Positions 30,407 through 42,871 of a DNA stretch of 64,000 nt are shown here, piece after piece (within the stretch, counting starts at the first letter, position 1; each line of letters opens with the position of its first letter). The position numbers and the translations under genes are program-made. This DNA comes from Gigaspora rosea (Eukaryota; Glomeromycota; Glomeromycetes; Diversisporales; Gigasporaceae): the NCBI GenBank assembly GCA_003550325.1, contig QKWP01000419.1, positions 168,300 through 232,299 of the forward strand, in the 5' to 3' direction. Under the pieces are notes generated by a model that searched no databases, was not told where the DNA came from, and was given only the letters and a program-made list of their open reading frames with translations.

Positions 30407-31648
30407 ATGAAATTAGTTTTTCTTTTTATCATTTTATCTGTAGTCACAATTCATAACATATATGCTTACCCTAATACCATTAATTTGGCAAAAAGATTGA
30501 ATATTGAGACAGATGTAATTAAGAAGGCAAATCTTATTAGGCAAGCTGCCTTAAATAAATACACCTACCTAAAACATTTTAGTTCAATTTCCGATGCAAA
30601 AACTTCTATCAATGAAACACCTTCCGATATTGCTACTTCTGAAAGTAATACATCTTCCCAAGCCACCGTGCCAATAACAGATATAAAAAATGACTTAGAC
30701 TATTATACTTCAATTATTGTTGGAAATCAAGAATTACGTGTTTTGCTGGATACTGGATCTTCAAATCTCTGGATTCCGAATAGTAATTGTACTGATGATG
30801 ATGGTTGTCAAAATGTTAGGCAGTTTTTTTCAAGTAAATCACCAACTTTTAAACCAGAAGGTAAAGATTGGAAAATTACATATGGCACTGGTTTTGCCTC
30901 TGGTGTTACTGGAAAAGATAATATTCAAATTGCAAACCTTACTGCAATTGAACAAATTTTTGGTCTTGCAGATTCTATAGATGATAGTTTTAATGATCTT
31001 GAATGTGATGGAATTTTAGGACTAGGATTTGACCAATTAAATACTATGGATAAGGGTGCTCCAACATTTATCTCTACTTTAATTAAACAAAAGACAATTG
31101 CTCCAATTTTTAGTTTTCATTTCCAACATGTTAATGCTTCCGGTGATAAAGGAACATTTACTTTGGGTGGTGTTGATGAAAGTAAATTTAAAGGAAATAT
31201 TACGTTTACTCCTGTAATTGATTCAGATGAAAACAAAGGATTCTGGGTAGTAAGCCTAAAAGGTGCAAATGTTAATAACAATCCATTGGAGTTTTCTAGA
31301 GAAGCAATTATTGACACTGGCACTACAGCTCTTGTAATACCTGACGATGATGCTGAAGCAATTTTTAAACAAATTCCAGGATCAACATATGATCCGATTA
31401 ATATTGCCTACATTATTCCATGCAATACCTCTGACGTAGTTTCTCTTAAATTTGGAGGTGTTAATTATGAAATTCCATCTAAAGATTTAATTTTAGATAA
31501 AATATCTGAAACTGACTGCATATCGAGCATTTTCCCTGGTGGAGATCCCAGTTGGGATTTCTGGCTCGTTGGTCAAACTTTCTTAAAAAATGTATATTCA
31601 GCATTTGATGCTGGAAACAAACAAGTTGGATTTGCAACTAGTAAATAA
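30407..31648 (+). CDS. Secreted pepsin-like aspartic protease (family A1)
   Basis: 413 residues, single exon, no interruptions. The N-terminus is a clear secretion signal (MKLVFLFIILSVVTIHNIYA, cleavage probably after A20), followed by a Ser/Thr-rich propeptide to about residue 95. The two catalytic motifs are DTGSS with D115 and DTGTT with D303. The flap Tyr is Y159 in ITYGTG. C128/C134 and C339/C371 are placed as the two usual disulfides; C200 is unpaired. Several NxS/T sites fit glycosylation. The product should be secreted or vacuolar and cleave proteins at acid pH after self-activation. Length and motif spacing are normal for fungal A1 proteases. No GPI-anchor signal is seen at the C-terminus. 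It is flanked by a duplicated 90-bp block and a MITE upstream. Confidence 0.95.
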   Translation: MKLVFLFIILSVVTIHNIYAYPNTINLAKRLNIETDVIKKANLIRQAALNKYTYLKHFSSISDAKTSINETPSDIATSESNTSSQATVPITDIKNDLDYYTSIIVGNQELRVLLDTGSSNLWIPNSNCTDDDGCQNVRQFFSSKSPTFKPEGKDWKITYGTGFASGVTGKDNIQIANLTAIEQIFGLADSIDDSFNDLECDGILGLGFDQLNTMDKGAPTFISTLIKQKTIAPIFSFHFQHVNASGDKGTFTLGGVDESKFKGNITFTPVIDSDENKGFWVVSLKGANVNNNPLEFSREAIIDTGTTALVIPDDDAEAIFKQIPGSTYDPINIAYIIPCNTSDVVSLKFGGVNYEIPSKDLILDKISETDCISSIFPGGDPSWDFWLVGQTFLKNVYSAFDAGNKQVGFATSK

Positions 31649-33070
31649 TATGCATGTTAATTCGGTCATTACATTATTATATTAATCTTTTAATTATTTA
31701 TCTTATATTAATTTTTCTTATTTGAACCTATTATTGACGCAGTATATGTCACATATATATAATTTTATACTATAATTTAAATCAAAATTATATATTTATT
31801 TTGATTTTATTTAATCGTTATCATTAAAAAGTATTAGCATGAACGTCTTTATCTCCATGCTTTATATGATAAAACAACATACCTATATTTCAACTATTTA
31901 AATGTTTTTTCTTTTGGTCATTTATTATTATTATTTGCACTCAAAGAATTTATTTTTAATTTATTATTTATTTTGTTATTATTGTAAAAAATTGCTTATT
32001 TTTTGTGAAATGGATGGTACTAATCCTATTAGCTTTGGTAGAATTTAATAGATCTAACACTAATTAGGTTTTTTTATTCCAAATTCTTGAACGAATTGTT
32101 TAGATTTTGATAAATTAATAATAGTTCACAAAATGTCATAGCATCATTAAATATTCAATGCTGATAATTATATAAAGTATAATTTTCAGGCTTTGGAAAT
32201 CCTAAAAAACTCTTCTAGCTTGGCATAATAACTTTTTTGAGTCTTCTTTTAATCTTAATCCTGCAAATTTATTATATGAACTAATGATGTACATGTTTGT
32301 CACCCGCTTGCAATTTTTTAAATGACACTTGACTTAATATGTGACACATTTATAAAATTCTAGTGGTATTAAACTGTGATGATTTGTAGGCTAGTAAGAA
32401 GGAACTTATAAGAGTATAAATACTATTTAAAGGGAAATAATTTTATCTTTTGTAACTTTGTTTATATTAATCTGTTCTTATTGCTCAAAATGAGAGTAAA
32501 CCTTGATTTTTAATAATATGCTAAGAAGAATGTAAAATAATTGAATTATTTTTATTTATGTTTTTGAATGATCAGTTGAAATATGATATGGTTTATGGGT
32601 ACAGGATTAATAAGATTTGTGGTTTGTTATTTTTTTTTAAAACGGATAATAATGATAGATTATAATGCTAATGATAAAATTAATTGAAAAAAGGGATAAG
32701 ATAAACAAAGAATAAGTAAGGCGAAGAATTCTGATATTAAATTTACTAATGCAGCATACACTAGTGGTTAATGTTGTGTTAGTATTGGAATTATCATAAT
32801 TTACCATAAGTTGTTGTAAAAAATTCTGTTGCAGAACTTATTTACTATTCAGATGTGATTAAGGCTAAGTTATTTGCATAAGAATTATCGTAATTTCTTT
32901 TATAGTTTACTGTAAAGAATTCAGTTACAGAATTTATTTGCTCATGCGGAAGTTAAATTTGAATTAGTATTGGAATTTTCATGATTTCTATTAGTGTTCA
33001 GATCTAGATAACCTGTTTATCTAAAGATAATTATCGGTTGAAAGAAAACATTATGTGTTATCTATAACTA
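31649..33070. other. 3' flank of the protease and AT-rich spacer with a degenerate tandem repeat
   Basis: No gene recognised. 32780-33000 holds two degenerate units of about 110 bp sharing GGAATTATCATAATTT...GTAAA..AATTCxGTTxCAGAA. 31649-32700 shows nothing beyond AT richness. Confidence 0.45.
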
Positions 33071-33073
33071 TAA

Positions 33074-33213
33074 GATATTGGGCGTATGATAAAAATAACA
33101 GGGAATTTTTTTTATCGGAATTAATGTCACTCACATGTGCTGCGTAGCAGCACATGTGAGTGACATTAATTCCGATAAAAAAAATTCCCTGTTATTTTCA
33201 TATGTCCAATATC
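33074..33213. repeat. Long near-perfect palindrome, 52-bp perfect arms
   Basis: Left arm 33092-33143 is mirrored perfectly after the spacer GTA at 33144-33146. The homology continues with small differences to GATATTGG / CCAATATC at the ends. It would extrude as a cruciform or fold as a hairpin RNA, and is probably a recent fold-back element. Confidence 0.92.
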
Positions 33214-33217
33214 GATG

Positions 33218-33354
33218 TTATTGTTCATATTATATTAGCATGTGAAATTTTTTGTCGAGACATTTTGCATAAATGATGATGTCATTTTATGACAAAAATA
33301 TCAAGGCAAAAAATTTTTACATGATCATATCACATGAACAATAACTGTTCATAA
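33218..33354. repeat. Imperfect palindrome adjacent to the perfect one
   Basis: GTTATTGTTCAT...GCATGTGAAATTTTTTG is mirrored by CAAAAAATTTTTACATG...ATGAACAATAAC. A second fold-back unit starts a few bases after the first ends. Confidence 0.75.
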
Positions 33355-34858
33355 TTCCATTATCCGGATAACTATCTAGATTATCTGTTAATTATTAGAC
33401 ATAAATTTCGTATTAGATAAACCTATAATATATATTTTGTGTATGTCAAAATTGTGTCATAAATTTTAACTATTAAAATCAATACTTGCGAAATTGTAAA
33501 TGCGCTAGTTTTAATTCACGCAAGATAATCCGTATGGAGCTACTCAGGATTGCACCAGATCATTCATATATAGAGCATCCTGGTTTTAAGTAATAACTTT
33601 GCTCCGGGTTATTATATATTTCTTGAGATCTCAACACACTCTATCTTTAAACTGGAGTATAACCTGGGTTGTTCCGGAATTTTGCTCCAATAACAACTTT
33701 AATGTACATATTATACCCGTGATAAATGCTAACACAAATTTATATATTCCATATTTAGCATGAAAGCTTCATACCAGGAACGGAGTAATATTGAAGATTT
33801 CACGTAGTGCATAGCTATACTGCAATTTAAATGGCGTTCTCACGATAAATGCATATGTCGAAGCAAGGATGTGAATACTTCGCATGTTACATCATCACAT
33901 CTGATGTAACACTTGCTCCTGTATTTAGTTTCGCATAAAATTGTTGGTCTAACTTTTACCTGATTCTGTAATTTATTTCTCATAGTCGTCGTTTAATTGC
34001 TGATAGTGATTGCCGTTACACCAATGTATATATGTTTCTGAAGATCCGATTTTTTGACATTACCTATAACAAGATAGAACACCGAAATCTGATTTTCCAA
34101 GTTCGCATTTACTCTACTAAATTTAGCAGCATCAATAACATAGTACGCTAATACATATTAAATATTCACGAACACATACCTTTAAAAGGTTAAATTCGAT
34201 AAGTATTTGATGCTTTTTGATACCAACAATTTATTTAATTCCGCGGTAACTTATCAATTCGACCATTATTAGATATGGACGCACTATTATTATTATCAGT
34301 TATTACTTGATATTGTATCCAGTATTTACGTAGTAAGTAAGTAAATAAAAAACTGATGCTTCAAAAGCAACATTGTTTGTAGAATATAAACTCCGGAATT
34401 ATTCCTTTCATGTTGTATCATAACAACAAAAAGGACTGCACGCATGTTGGATGCATTCCAGCCCAAATAGCGCTGGATATTCAAATTTTATTGAATTCTT
34501 TAAAGATATATATAATATACATCAGTGCAATTGATGTAAAATCAGTGCATTTTATGTATAATTGAAAGAGATATATAATACATTAATGCAATTAATGCAT
34601 ATGGAAATTTTAGTGTTTTTTGGTTTTCAGGTGAGGTTTCGGGTGAGGTTTCGAGTTTCGGATAAGCTTTCGGAAGCTATAATCCGAAACCCGAAACTTT
34701 CGGATTTTGCACAAAAGGGTTTCGGCGCCAACTTTGATCTCTATGCAGAGGGCTATTCGGACCATCTGCATCATATTATCATTGGGAACCTGTACTTATT
34801 TTCAACTGGAAATAAAGAATACATACTTTGTATTCAGTACAAGGAGGTACAAAATACT
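33355..34858. other. Intergenic stretch with an ACCAGGAACG copy
   Basis: ACCAGGAACGG at 33773, followed by the short hairpin-like block and a CTATAC...AATGGCGTTC body related to 14231. 34627-34725 is dense in GTTTCGG/CCGAAAC inverted motifs, possibly a decayed element. The ORF 34562-34861 spans these repeats and is not supported. Confidence 0.45.
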
Positions 34859-34860
34859 TA

Positions 34861-35210
34861 GGCCATGCAAAGTTAATTTTTCGGTTTGCATAACCCGCCG
34901 ACCCAATTTTCCAAAAAAAAAAAAAAAAAAACTTTTTTTTTTAAATTCATATTGTGCAAATTATTCCGTTTTTACCATTTAATTTGTTTCTCCAGTGTCA
35001 CCCGATGATAATCTTAATTTTCCGGAATTACCCGATAAATCCGAAAAAATACAAAATTTTCTGATTCCATGTCATGCAAACCGAAAAATTAACCTTGAAT
35101 GGTATTATATGTGAACATGGGCTTATTAATTTATAGTAGATTGAAAAAAAAAATCCGACCCGCCGACTGAAATTTTGGAACACCATGTTATGCAAAACGA
35201 ACAGTTAACT
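34861..35210. mobile_element. GGCCACGCAAAG-family MITE, degraded
   Basis: Left end GGCCATGCAAAG..TTTTTCGGTTTGCATAAC after TTA (34858-34860). The right end is decayed around GCAAAACGAACAGTTAACTTA. Interior resembles 38686-39059. Confidence 0.65.
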
Positions 35211-36189
35211 TACAAACGAGAATAAAAACCAAATTATGGTTTGAAACAAATTGTATTTTATAAATAATTTTTATTTTATTTTAATAATTTTATAATAAAT
35301 AGTAGTAAAGGACATAATAATTTTAATAATAAAATTTAGTATTAAATTACAAGTCGAGATTATAATTAAAATTTTGAAGGTTTTAAACATTCATTAATTA
35401 GGACATCGGGTATAAAATCATCTATTTAGTAAAAATAAAGATGTGGTGTTAAACTTTCATAGTATTTAATAAACTCGGCAAATAAATAAAAATTAACTAT
35501 AATATAATTACACCAATTAAATCTATTTATGCCTGTTTAAATTATAGTTTAGATACCTAGTATTTATAATATATATAAAATGTTAATTGGTAAACTTTCT
35601 AATGTGATAAAAAAAAACCTTACTTGCATACACGTATATATATATGCTAAAATACAAATTATATATATTGATAAATAAATTAAAAGTATCGATATCAAAT
35701 TTTAATTTTGAGTTTAAAACGGTTGATTTGGGGTTCATATTATAGCCACAAAAATTTGAAAGACAACCTTCTCACGCCATATAACATTTGTAATCCTTAT
35801 TGATATTCTGATGTCTTAGCATTAGTTCAAGTACGTTTACATTAATACAAATTCAACATCAATGTTATTATGACGAACACTAATTTATTACTATTATTAT
35901 TATTTTGTTCAAATGTTTATAAACAAAATTCACCACTTAGATTAATGGTACATATGATCTCGAATCACTGCATTTAAATTATTCCTTATCTGGTTATCTT
36001 AGAAATGATAAGCTGCCCCTTAAAAAAAGTGACAAAAAAAATCGGAAATTTGTATTCCCGGAGAAGATTTCCACGAAGGTGCTACGATAAATTGTTCTAA
36101 AGATAGGTATACGATAATGTATTCGTTCAAGAGCTCTCAGGCCACGATAAAATGTTCCTTCAAATCATTGGAACGTTCACTATTACTGA
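35211..36189. other. AT-rich spacer upstream of P450
   Basis: No gene or clear repeat recognised. Presumably includes the P450 promoter. Confidence 0.4.
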
Positions 36190-37998
36190 CTATTACTTAT
36201 TATCTTCCTTACATTCCTTTCATACCTTTTTCATTTTTACTATAATTATTTCATTCGTCCTAACCCACTTCCCGGTCCTATAACTTTACCATTTGAACTC
36301 GAGGTATTAATTTTTTTTCAAAAAAAAAAGATAAATACAAATGTATACAGTATAATTATTCATTACTAATTCATTTATAGATTTTCATTTATGGCAGCAA
36401 TTTCAAACACATCGCAACAACCTTATACCAAAAATATGGTGACATTTGCTAAATAAGATTCGATGGTCATCGAAGAATTATTCTTTCAAAAACAGAATAT
36501 TTCGAAAATTATTATCTACATCATCAAAAAGTTCATCATTATTCGGAAAACATGAGTATACACAGGGAATGGACGAACTTGGAATTTTTCGGCGGGAATT
36601 TTTTTTTAATAGTAATTACGACACTTGGAAGATAAATAGGTATCTTTTTTCACAAGCAATATCAACACTTGGCTTTAATAATGAAGCTATAAAACGGACT
36701 AATGAATCGTTCGAAGAGTTGGTCGGATATTGGAATTCACTTAGTAATTCCAAATTATCTAGCAATGATAGTCATTCCAATTCATCTAATAATAATTGGT
36801 TTGAAATAGACTTTTACCATGGATAAAAAAGTTTACAACTGATATAATATCAGTCTTAGCAACTGGTGAACAAGCTTACTCAATGGTATCATATTATAAC
36901 ACATGTAACTCTATAGATTCTATAGAAAATTCCTGTCGTGATGATCCTACATTGAATTATTCAGATAAATTCATTCAAGGAATTATAACATTAATTAAGG
37001 GAATGATAATTTTTCAGATTTTTTTAATCCATTTTTAAGGCATCATCTGCCGTTAATCAAAGATAAAGCAAATGATGTTTTAGAAAATAGAGATTTTATA
37101 TTTAAAACATTGGACGATATCATTAAGAAGAGGAAACTGGAAATTGCAAATAACCCTCAGAAATTAAAATCAAAGCATGACTTGTTAATTTATCTCCTTA
37201 CAACAAATCATGAAGATAAAATTCTCATAAATGATGAAGTTATTAGATCAATTTTACTTGATGCTTTCCTTGCAGGATTTGATACGGTATGTTTAATTGT
37301 CTTAATTATATTTAATTTATATTTATGTATTTTTAATATAGTATTAATCATGTTGCACACATCTAATATTACAGACTTCAAATCTATTATGTAATATAAT
37401 CTATTACATTTGCCATAACCCGCACGTAAAACAAAAAATGTTTGATGAAATAGATTCAGTTTTTCCTTCCGATATATTATATAACTGCTGATATTCTTGC
37501 AAAACTCAAGTATTGTGAAGCAATAATTAAAGAAACTTCTCGTATGATGCCAGTTACGTACGTACAGCTGTATCAAAGAGAGTTGCAGCAACTAAATGTG
37601 AGGTTGCTGGGTACATATGGCCGGCTAAAACTGTATTTCATTTAAATTATGCTAGCATTCATATGAATGAAAAGCATTGGGAAAACCCTAATGTTTACGA
37701 TCCAGATAGGTATTATTTAAAAAAAAATGATTTTAATGAAGTTGAAAATGATTTTGATGTCGAAAGTAAAAAGTCAATACATAATATGGACAAATATTCA
37801 TTAGTCATTTTTGGTGGTGGTATTAGAATTTGTCCTGGAAAAAAATTTGCAATGATTAATATGCTCTCATTTATGGCATTAATGTTTAGAAAATACGATA
37901 TTGAATTAGTGGATATGCAAGCTCCATTAAACACATATACTACGTTTATTACCATGTGTCTAGAATTAAAAATCAAAATCAAACCTAGAAAATCGTAA
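36190..37998 (+). pseudogene. Cytochrome P450, three exons, frameshifted
   Basis: A heme monooxygenase of the fungal microsomal type. Exon 1 (about 36190-36303) has a hydrophobic anchor and the proline hinge RPNPLPGPITLP. Introns 36304-36380 (branch site TACTAAT) and 37287-37374 have GT-AG ends. Exon 2 ends in the I-helix motif LLDAFLAGFDT, completed by Thr after the intron. Exon 3 has KETSR (ExxR, 37529-37543) and the heme-binding FGGGIRICPG with Cys at 37831-37833. TAA at 36450-36452 and frame changes near 36819, 37005, 37485 and 37560 break it. Exon 1 also does not join exon 2 cleanly in phase. Since all key residues remain, it is either a young pseudogene or a gene damaged by base-calling errors. 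Substrate unknown. Confidence 0.88.
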
Positions 37999-38685
37999 CC
38001 ATAGTAATAGTCATTTATTATAATTTATTTAAATCAATAAGGCCATTGAAACATTTTAAGAGTTTAAAATGTTTAGCAGTGTTTATACGTATTAGATTTA
38101 TTAGATTTATAAAATCTTATCATAAATACCTCATAATATTTTTATCGAAATTATTTTTCACTAGGTTCAAAAAAATTTTATTACGTTATTATTAGAATAA
38201 ATTTATTTGTCAGATAGTTTTGATATTATTTATTAAATAGTTTAAGGAATTAAGTAGGCATCGCACCCTTCACATCATATAAATATATATAAATTGTTAT
38301 ATCAATGTTATAGAGTGAAAAAGTATAAGCGTGACCAAGTACGTACAGTATCCGCAAAAGTTTATAACCATTACAATTTTATACCACCGTTACCACCGTT
38401 GCTATATCATCAACTTGTATTTATTTTGTATAATGATGATATATTTTTTGAGGCTGCTGTACTGTCACAGGTAAAGGTAATATTTGGGAATCCCTCAGCA
38501 AAAAGAGGCAGTGAGCAAAAAAATTTTTTTTAAAAAAAAATAAATGCAATTTCTCAAAGAATTAGAGTAATGGGCATATAAATAATTTGTATAAATTAGA
38601 ATCAAACATTTTGCCCACAGTCTCTTTTTGTTGTAGGATTCCCATTTACGAAGATTGAAAAACAAGCCTTAAGATAAATATTTTA
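37999..38685. other. P450 3' flank and spacer
   Basis: No gene recognised; AT-rich. The ORF at 38294-38533 has no recognisable domain. Confidence 0.4.
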
Positions 38686-39059
38686 GGCCACGCAAAGTTG
38701 ATTTTTCGTTTTGCATTACCTGCCGTCCCATTTTCAATTTTTTTCAATTTTTTATTTTTTTTTATTTTTCTTATTTTATTATTATTATTATTATTTTTTG
38801 TTTTTAGATCCCAATTGTGCCAATTGATCTATTTTTTCCCGAAATTTTCATACAGTTTCACCCTTAATTTCCCGTAATTGTCCAATAGAACAACATGATT
38901 GCCGGCCTAATTTTTGATTCCTTGTTGTGCAAAATGAAGAATTAGTATAATTTTAAATTAAATGTGAACATGCAGCAAATTAAAAAAAAAAAATCCGTCC
39001 GTCTGTCCCGAATTTTGAAATCCATGTAATGCAAAACGAAAAATCAACTTTGAGTGGCC
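38686..39059. mobile_element. PIF/Harbinger-like MITE (GGCCACGCAAAG family), TTA TSD
   Basis: Left GGCCACGCAAAGTTGATTTT, right end TTGAGTGGCC, with TTA on both sides (38683-38685; 39060-39062). 374 bp, no ORF. Best delimited sibling of 8833-9190. Confidence 0.85.
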
Positions 39060-39062
39060 TTA

Positions 39063-40195
39063 TCTGATAATCACTAATTTTCTCAACGATTCTTGCAGTT
39101 CTTAGTTTTATGTCAATCTACCAACCAATAAAATTAATAAAATTATGGTAAGGTCAGTGTGCTAAAACTAATATAGCAATATAATCAAAGTTATTGTGCT
39201 TTAACGCTTTTTGATTGGTTATATAACCTGTGTTCGATGAGCAAGTTATGATCAAGTATGTCAAGTCCATCAACAATTGTTTAATCACGATAGTCCCTTA
39301 ACCACATACAATATTGTGTGTCGATTTGTAACAAATTTTTTTAGTAAATCATTTCAGTTTTTCGTCGGGCTTCTTCGCGGGTTTGAACTGCATGAATCAA
39401 CCAATAACCAGAATTGTATATTACACTCCATTTGGTTATCTTTATAATATATATAACATCGGATTAGTATGGAACAAGTTTTAAATATTCAACCATACCA
39501 TACTGATTTGCGAAAATATTAATCGATGCCTACCGGTAGCATACTGATCTGTTGTAATTTTCCCCATACTATACAATTCTGATCATCGTAATATGGCGAA
39601 ATTATAAAAATTAAAAAAATAGTAAAAATAATGAATCTTTAAATAAAGGGTCTTAAAATTCATCGAAGAACATCCAAACTTTGTTACCTTTATAAATAAG
39701 CTTAAAAAATAATTTTTTCAAACATGAGAAAAAAAATTTAATTTACGCGAATACATTACCGTAATAAGTAGTAACAACTAACAAAAAAACATTAATTTGC
39801 TATAGAACTACCTACATTAAAATTCTATCCTAATATTTTGATACACAAAAATTAATTACAGTATATTTCGCATAGCTCACTGCATTTGCCCGATGCGTTT
39901 CTTGTTTAAATGTTAAAAGACTCACAGTGCAACTTTTAACTTCATCAGTAGTCAGTAAATTTTGTATTGTTCTTATTGGATTACGAGGTAAAGAAGCTAA
40001 TTTTGAAAGCTGTCTTCGTTCAATAAATAAATGAAGAGAAGACGTGAAAGTTTACGATCTGAATACATTATATAAAGTTGGGGAAGGGGTGGGGGGACGC
40101 GTTGAAACATACAGTATGATATATCGTATTTTAGGTTTTCTTTGTCGATATCAATAATTTCCGACAGAAAATTTTTAAAAATATCTGCGACTATA
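39063..40195. other. Spacer with repeat unit shared with 41996-42760
   Basis: 39090-39300 (AGTTTTATGTCAATCTACC through CTTTTTGATTGGTTATA to AACAATTGTTTAA) matches 41998-42021 plus 42520-42745, where it is split by an insertion. The rest shows no gene. 40080-40100 is a G-rich run. Confidence 0.6.
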
Positions 40196-40196
40196 T

Positions 40197-41000
40197 ACCA
40201 GGAACGGAGTGATATGTAATATTACGAAGTATATGGTTACTAAGACATTTTTAATGCGCTAACTAATTGGATAATGCATTAAACACAGCAAAAACGTGAA
40301 TTATCACTTAAACATCACGATATGCGTCACATGTACTTTATTTAGATATTCTATGAGATTTGTTTAACCATTTAAATGTACTAACTTGTATCTTTATACC
40401 AGGAACGAATGCAATGAGTGCATGGTTTTACGCTTTTTGGAGTGGTATTTGTCCGCAAAATCTTAAGTTTGATTGGTCCGCATGACTTATTCGTCAAATT
40501 TTGGTTATTTTTCACGCATGATTTCATCACGCCATTATTCTTCACATGCGAATTCATCACGCCTTCTTATATGACAAATGTACACAATAGCGAAATAATT
40601 TTCAGATAACTGGATAACTTGATGATTAATTATATGATGCATTATAAACTTTGTATAATTCTCTAATGCAAGTCAATAAAATTTTGTGCTTGCTTGATAC
40701 CAAAAAGGCCAAGTAAGATTTTTACTTAAGTTCCCAAATATCAATAGATTGTACCAGGAACGGTAGTACGAAGTACGAAATGTATGGTTAACAGGCAACT
40801 TACTGTGTACGATTTCTTGAATCTTATTGAATGGCGTATTCAAATCGATCGATCATTTGATGCGCATTAACATTACGTGCATAAACAAGTATACTGGGTT
40901 TTGTTTAATGTCATATGAAAGCGTTTTTTGTGTAAATCATTTTGATAAACTTGTGGCTGTACACATTTTCTACATTCTGGCACGATGTTGTGCTTGCTAC
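40197..41000 (+). repeat. Cluster of three ACCAGGAACG elements
   Basis: ACCAGGAACG occurs at 40197, 40399 and 40753. Each is followed by a short hairpin-like block and ATGGTT, and the 40399 body continues with TTTGATTGGTCCGCATGA as at 14231. Spacing is irregular, so these are probably repeated insertions or truncated copies and not a regular tandem array. The ORFs here are not supported. Confidence 0.6.
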
Positions 41001-41109
41001 TTATGGTAATCAATTCGAGGATATAGTCCTCTACTTTCTGAAGAATATTTGATCTGCATGAATGTTGTAATCTATTTATTTTTTTCGCTTGCTATAATTA
41101 ATTTATATG

Positions 41110-41290
41110 TAATACGAAGTACTGTAATATTCACTAAAATATGACTCATGTGGTGACCGCAAATAATCAAAAAGCCACAAATATCAAGGCTAAGTAATAT
41201 TCGCTAAAATATGACTTATGTGGTGGCCGCAATACGGTATAGTAATAATTATTTTTACTGCACGTCCGTAAGAACGTGCAAGAATGCTAG
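41110..41290 (+). mobile_element. Truncated non-autonomous Helitron, 3' end
   Basis: 41130-41255 matches 15385-15515 closely. The end is textbook: hairpin GCACGT...ACGTGC (41260-41279), seven bases, then CTAG|T at 41290. The 5' part is missing. Confidence 0.82.
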
Positions 41291-41663
41291 TATATTTAAA
41301 AAAAAATGGCAGAGTTGCAAAATCATGACCGCAGGTTATACAGGTTTTTAACCCGAAATGCCCATAAAAATTATGTTAAGGTATACGCCGCCGATCATTT
41401 AACAATAACTTAATTGTATCGCTGACAAAAATATCTATAGTAAGCACTATGCCAAATTCAGAAATTCAAGTAATTCAAAAAAATCAATTTGTTAAAGCAT
41501 GTACTGTACGTATGTACATGCTAAAAAATACAAGTTTCATTCAAAAAATATATATATATTATAAACATATGATAAGTAAACAACAATATTCATAGTATAT
41601 ATCAAACTAACTAATTACTACATTTAATAACCCCAGACTATACCCATCCTTAAATAATTTTCC

Positions 41664-41705
41664 CGTTCCTGGTTTCTAGCGCGACAGCGTCGCGCAGCTA
41701 CCTTA
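41664..41705 (+). repeat. CCGTTCCTGGT - GC hairpin terminus, second copy
   Basis: CCGTTCCTGGT then hairpin GCGCGA-CAGCG-TCGCGC (41679-41695) and AGCTACCTTATT, matching 23194-23235. Confidence 0.65.
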
Positions 41706-42021
41706 TTTCTTAACAGGTTTTAATTGCACCAACTGAATAAATAATTTGTCGTTTTTGTAGAAAGTGTAAAATCATGAATCTAATAGGCTAGGATATATTC
41801 ACATGATTATTGTGGTAATAAAGAATTTTCGCATGATATTTAGATTTTGTGGTTTTAATTAAATAAACTTAAAAAGTTCAAGAACAAGTGCAAGTGCAAG
41901 AATATTTGCTCCGCAATAGATAAAAAAACATGATAGTAATAAACAAAATAATGAATATCAGTAAATAATTTTTATTATAATTACGGCAATTCTTGTAGTT
42001 CGTAGTTTTATGTCAATCTAC

Positions 42022-42519
42022 TATTACGGGCAGAATTGTATCCTTTTTAGTAATTACACGAAAATGTTGAGTTTTATTATTAGATGTATCTCGCCAGAGG
42101 CGTGACGATGGTGATTTAACAATTAAAAGATTTATTAATGGATTTATTATGGGAGATATAGGAATATATTATAGGGTATTTATTATAGTCCCGTAAGATA
42201 TGTTCTGTTTTACAAGAGGAATTTACAGAGCTTTTATAATTTTCACTAGACTATAAATTAATGGGGTTTTGGGATAAATCGATCTTTCATCACGAAGGAT
42301 CACGGTAGAATCACCGATCTTCGATCATGGAAGAATCCCGGTACAATTACTATAACTAAGGGGTTTATGATGATAAGTATTATGTGATTACAATAACGAT
42401 GGCTATATTTATAATACTATTTTTAGCTAATCTTTTATTCATGATTTCTTTTTAGATTTCGATTCTTAATCACGGGTTTTACTGCGACTAATTTTGGAGA
42501 TCACTTTTAGCCCGTGACA
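42022..42519. mobile_element. Probable solo LTR (498 bp) with CTAC duplication
   Basis: Inserted into a repeat whose empty version is at 39100-39130. Boundaries: CTAC (42018-42021), then TATTACGGGC ... GCCCGTGACA, then CTAC (42520-42523). Ends pair as TRTYACGGGC, like TG...CA LTR termini with one decayed base, and the 4-bp duplication fits LTR integration. There is no coding sequence, hence a solo LTR; a short TIR transposon is the alternative. Confidence 0.7.
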
Positions 42520-42871
42520 CTACCAACCAATATAAAACCATGGTTATATCCAAAATGGATTGGCGTACTAAAACTAATGCAGCAATATGATCAAGTTATT
42601 ATGCTAGGCTTTAATGCTTTTGATTGGTTATACAACCCGTGATCAAAATGTTAAGACTAAAATATTGATTAGCAAGATATGATCAAGAATGTCATAACAA
42701 TACAAACTCATTAGCAATTGTTTAAATCAATAGTATTAGTCCTAGAATTCGTCATAAAATATTATTGGACAGGTATGTCACGAGACATTAGAACATGTGG
42801 ACACAAAGTTAAAGCCAGGTACCATCACGTCATCCAGCGATCATTGGCGTCCTGACAGCCGGCCTCTGGAG

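Noticed and set aside
34562..34861. ORF with RFRVRFRVSDK
   Set aside because: Spans GTTTCGG/CCGAAAC repeats and a MITE edge; no domain features.
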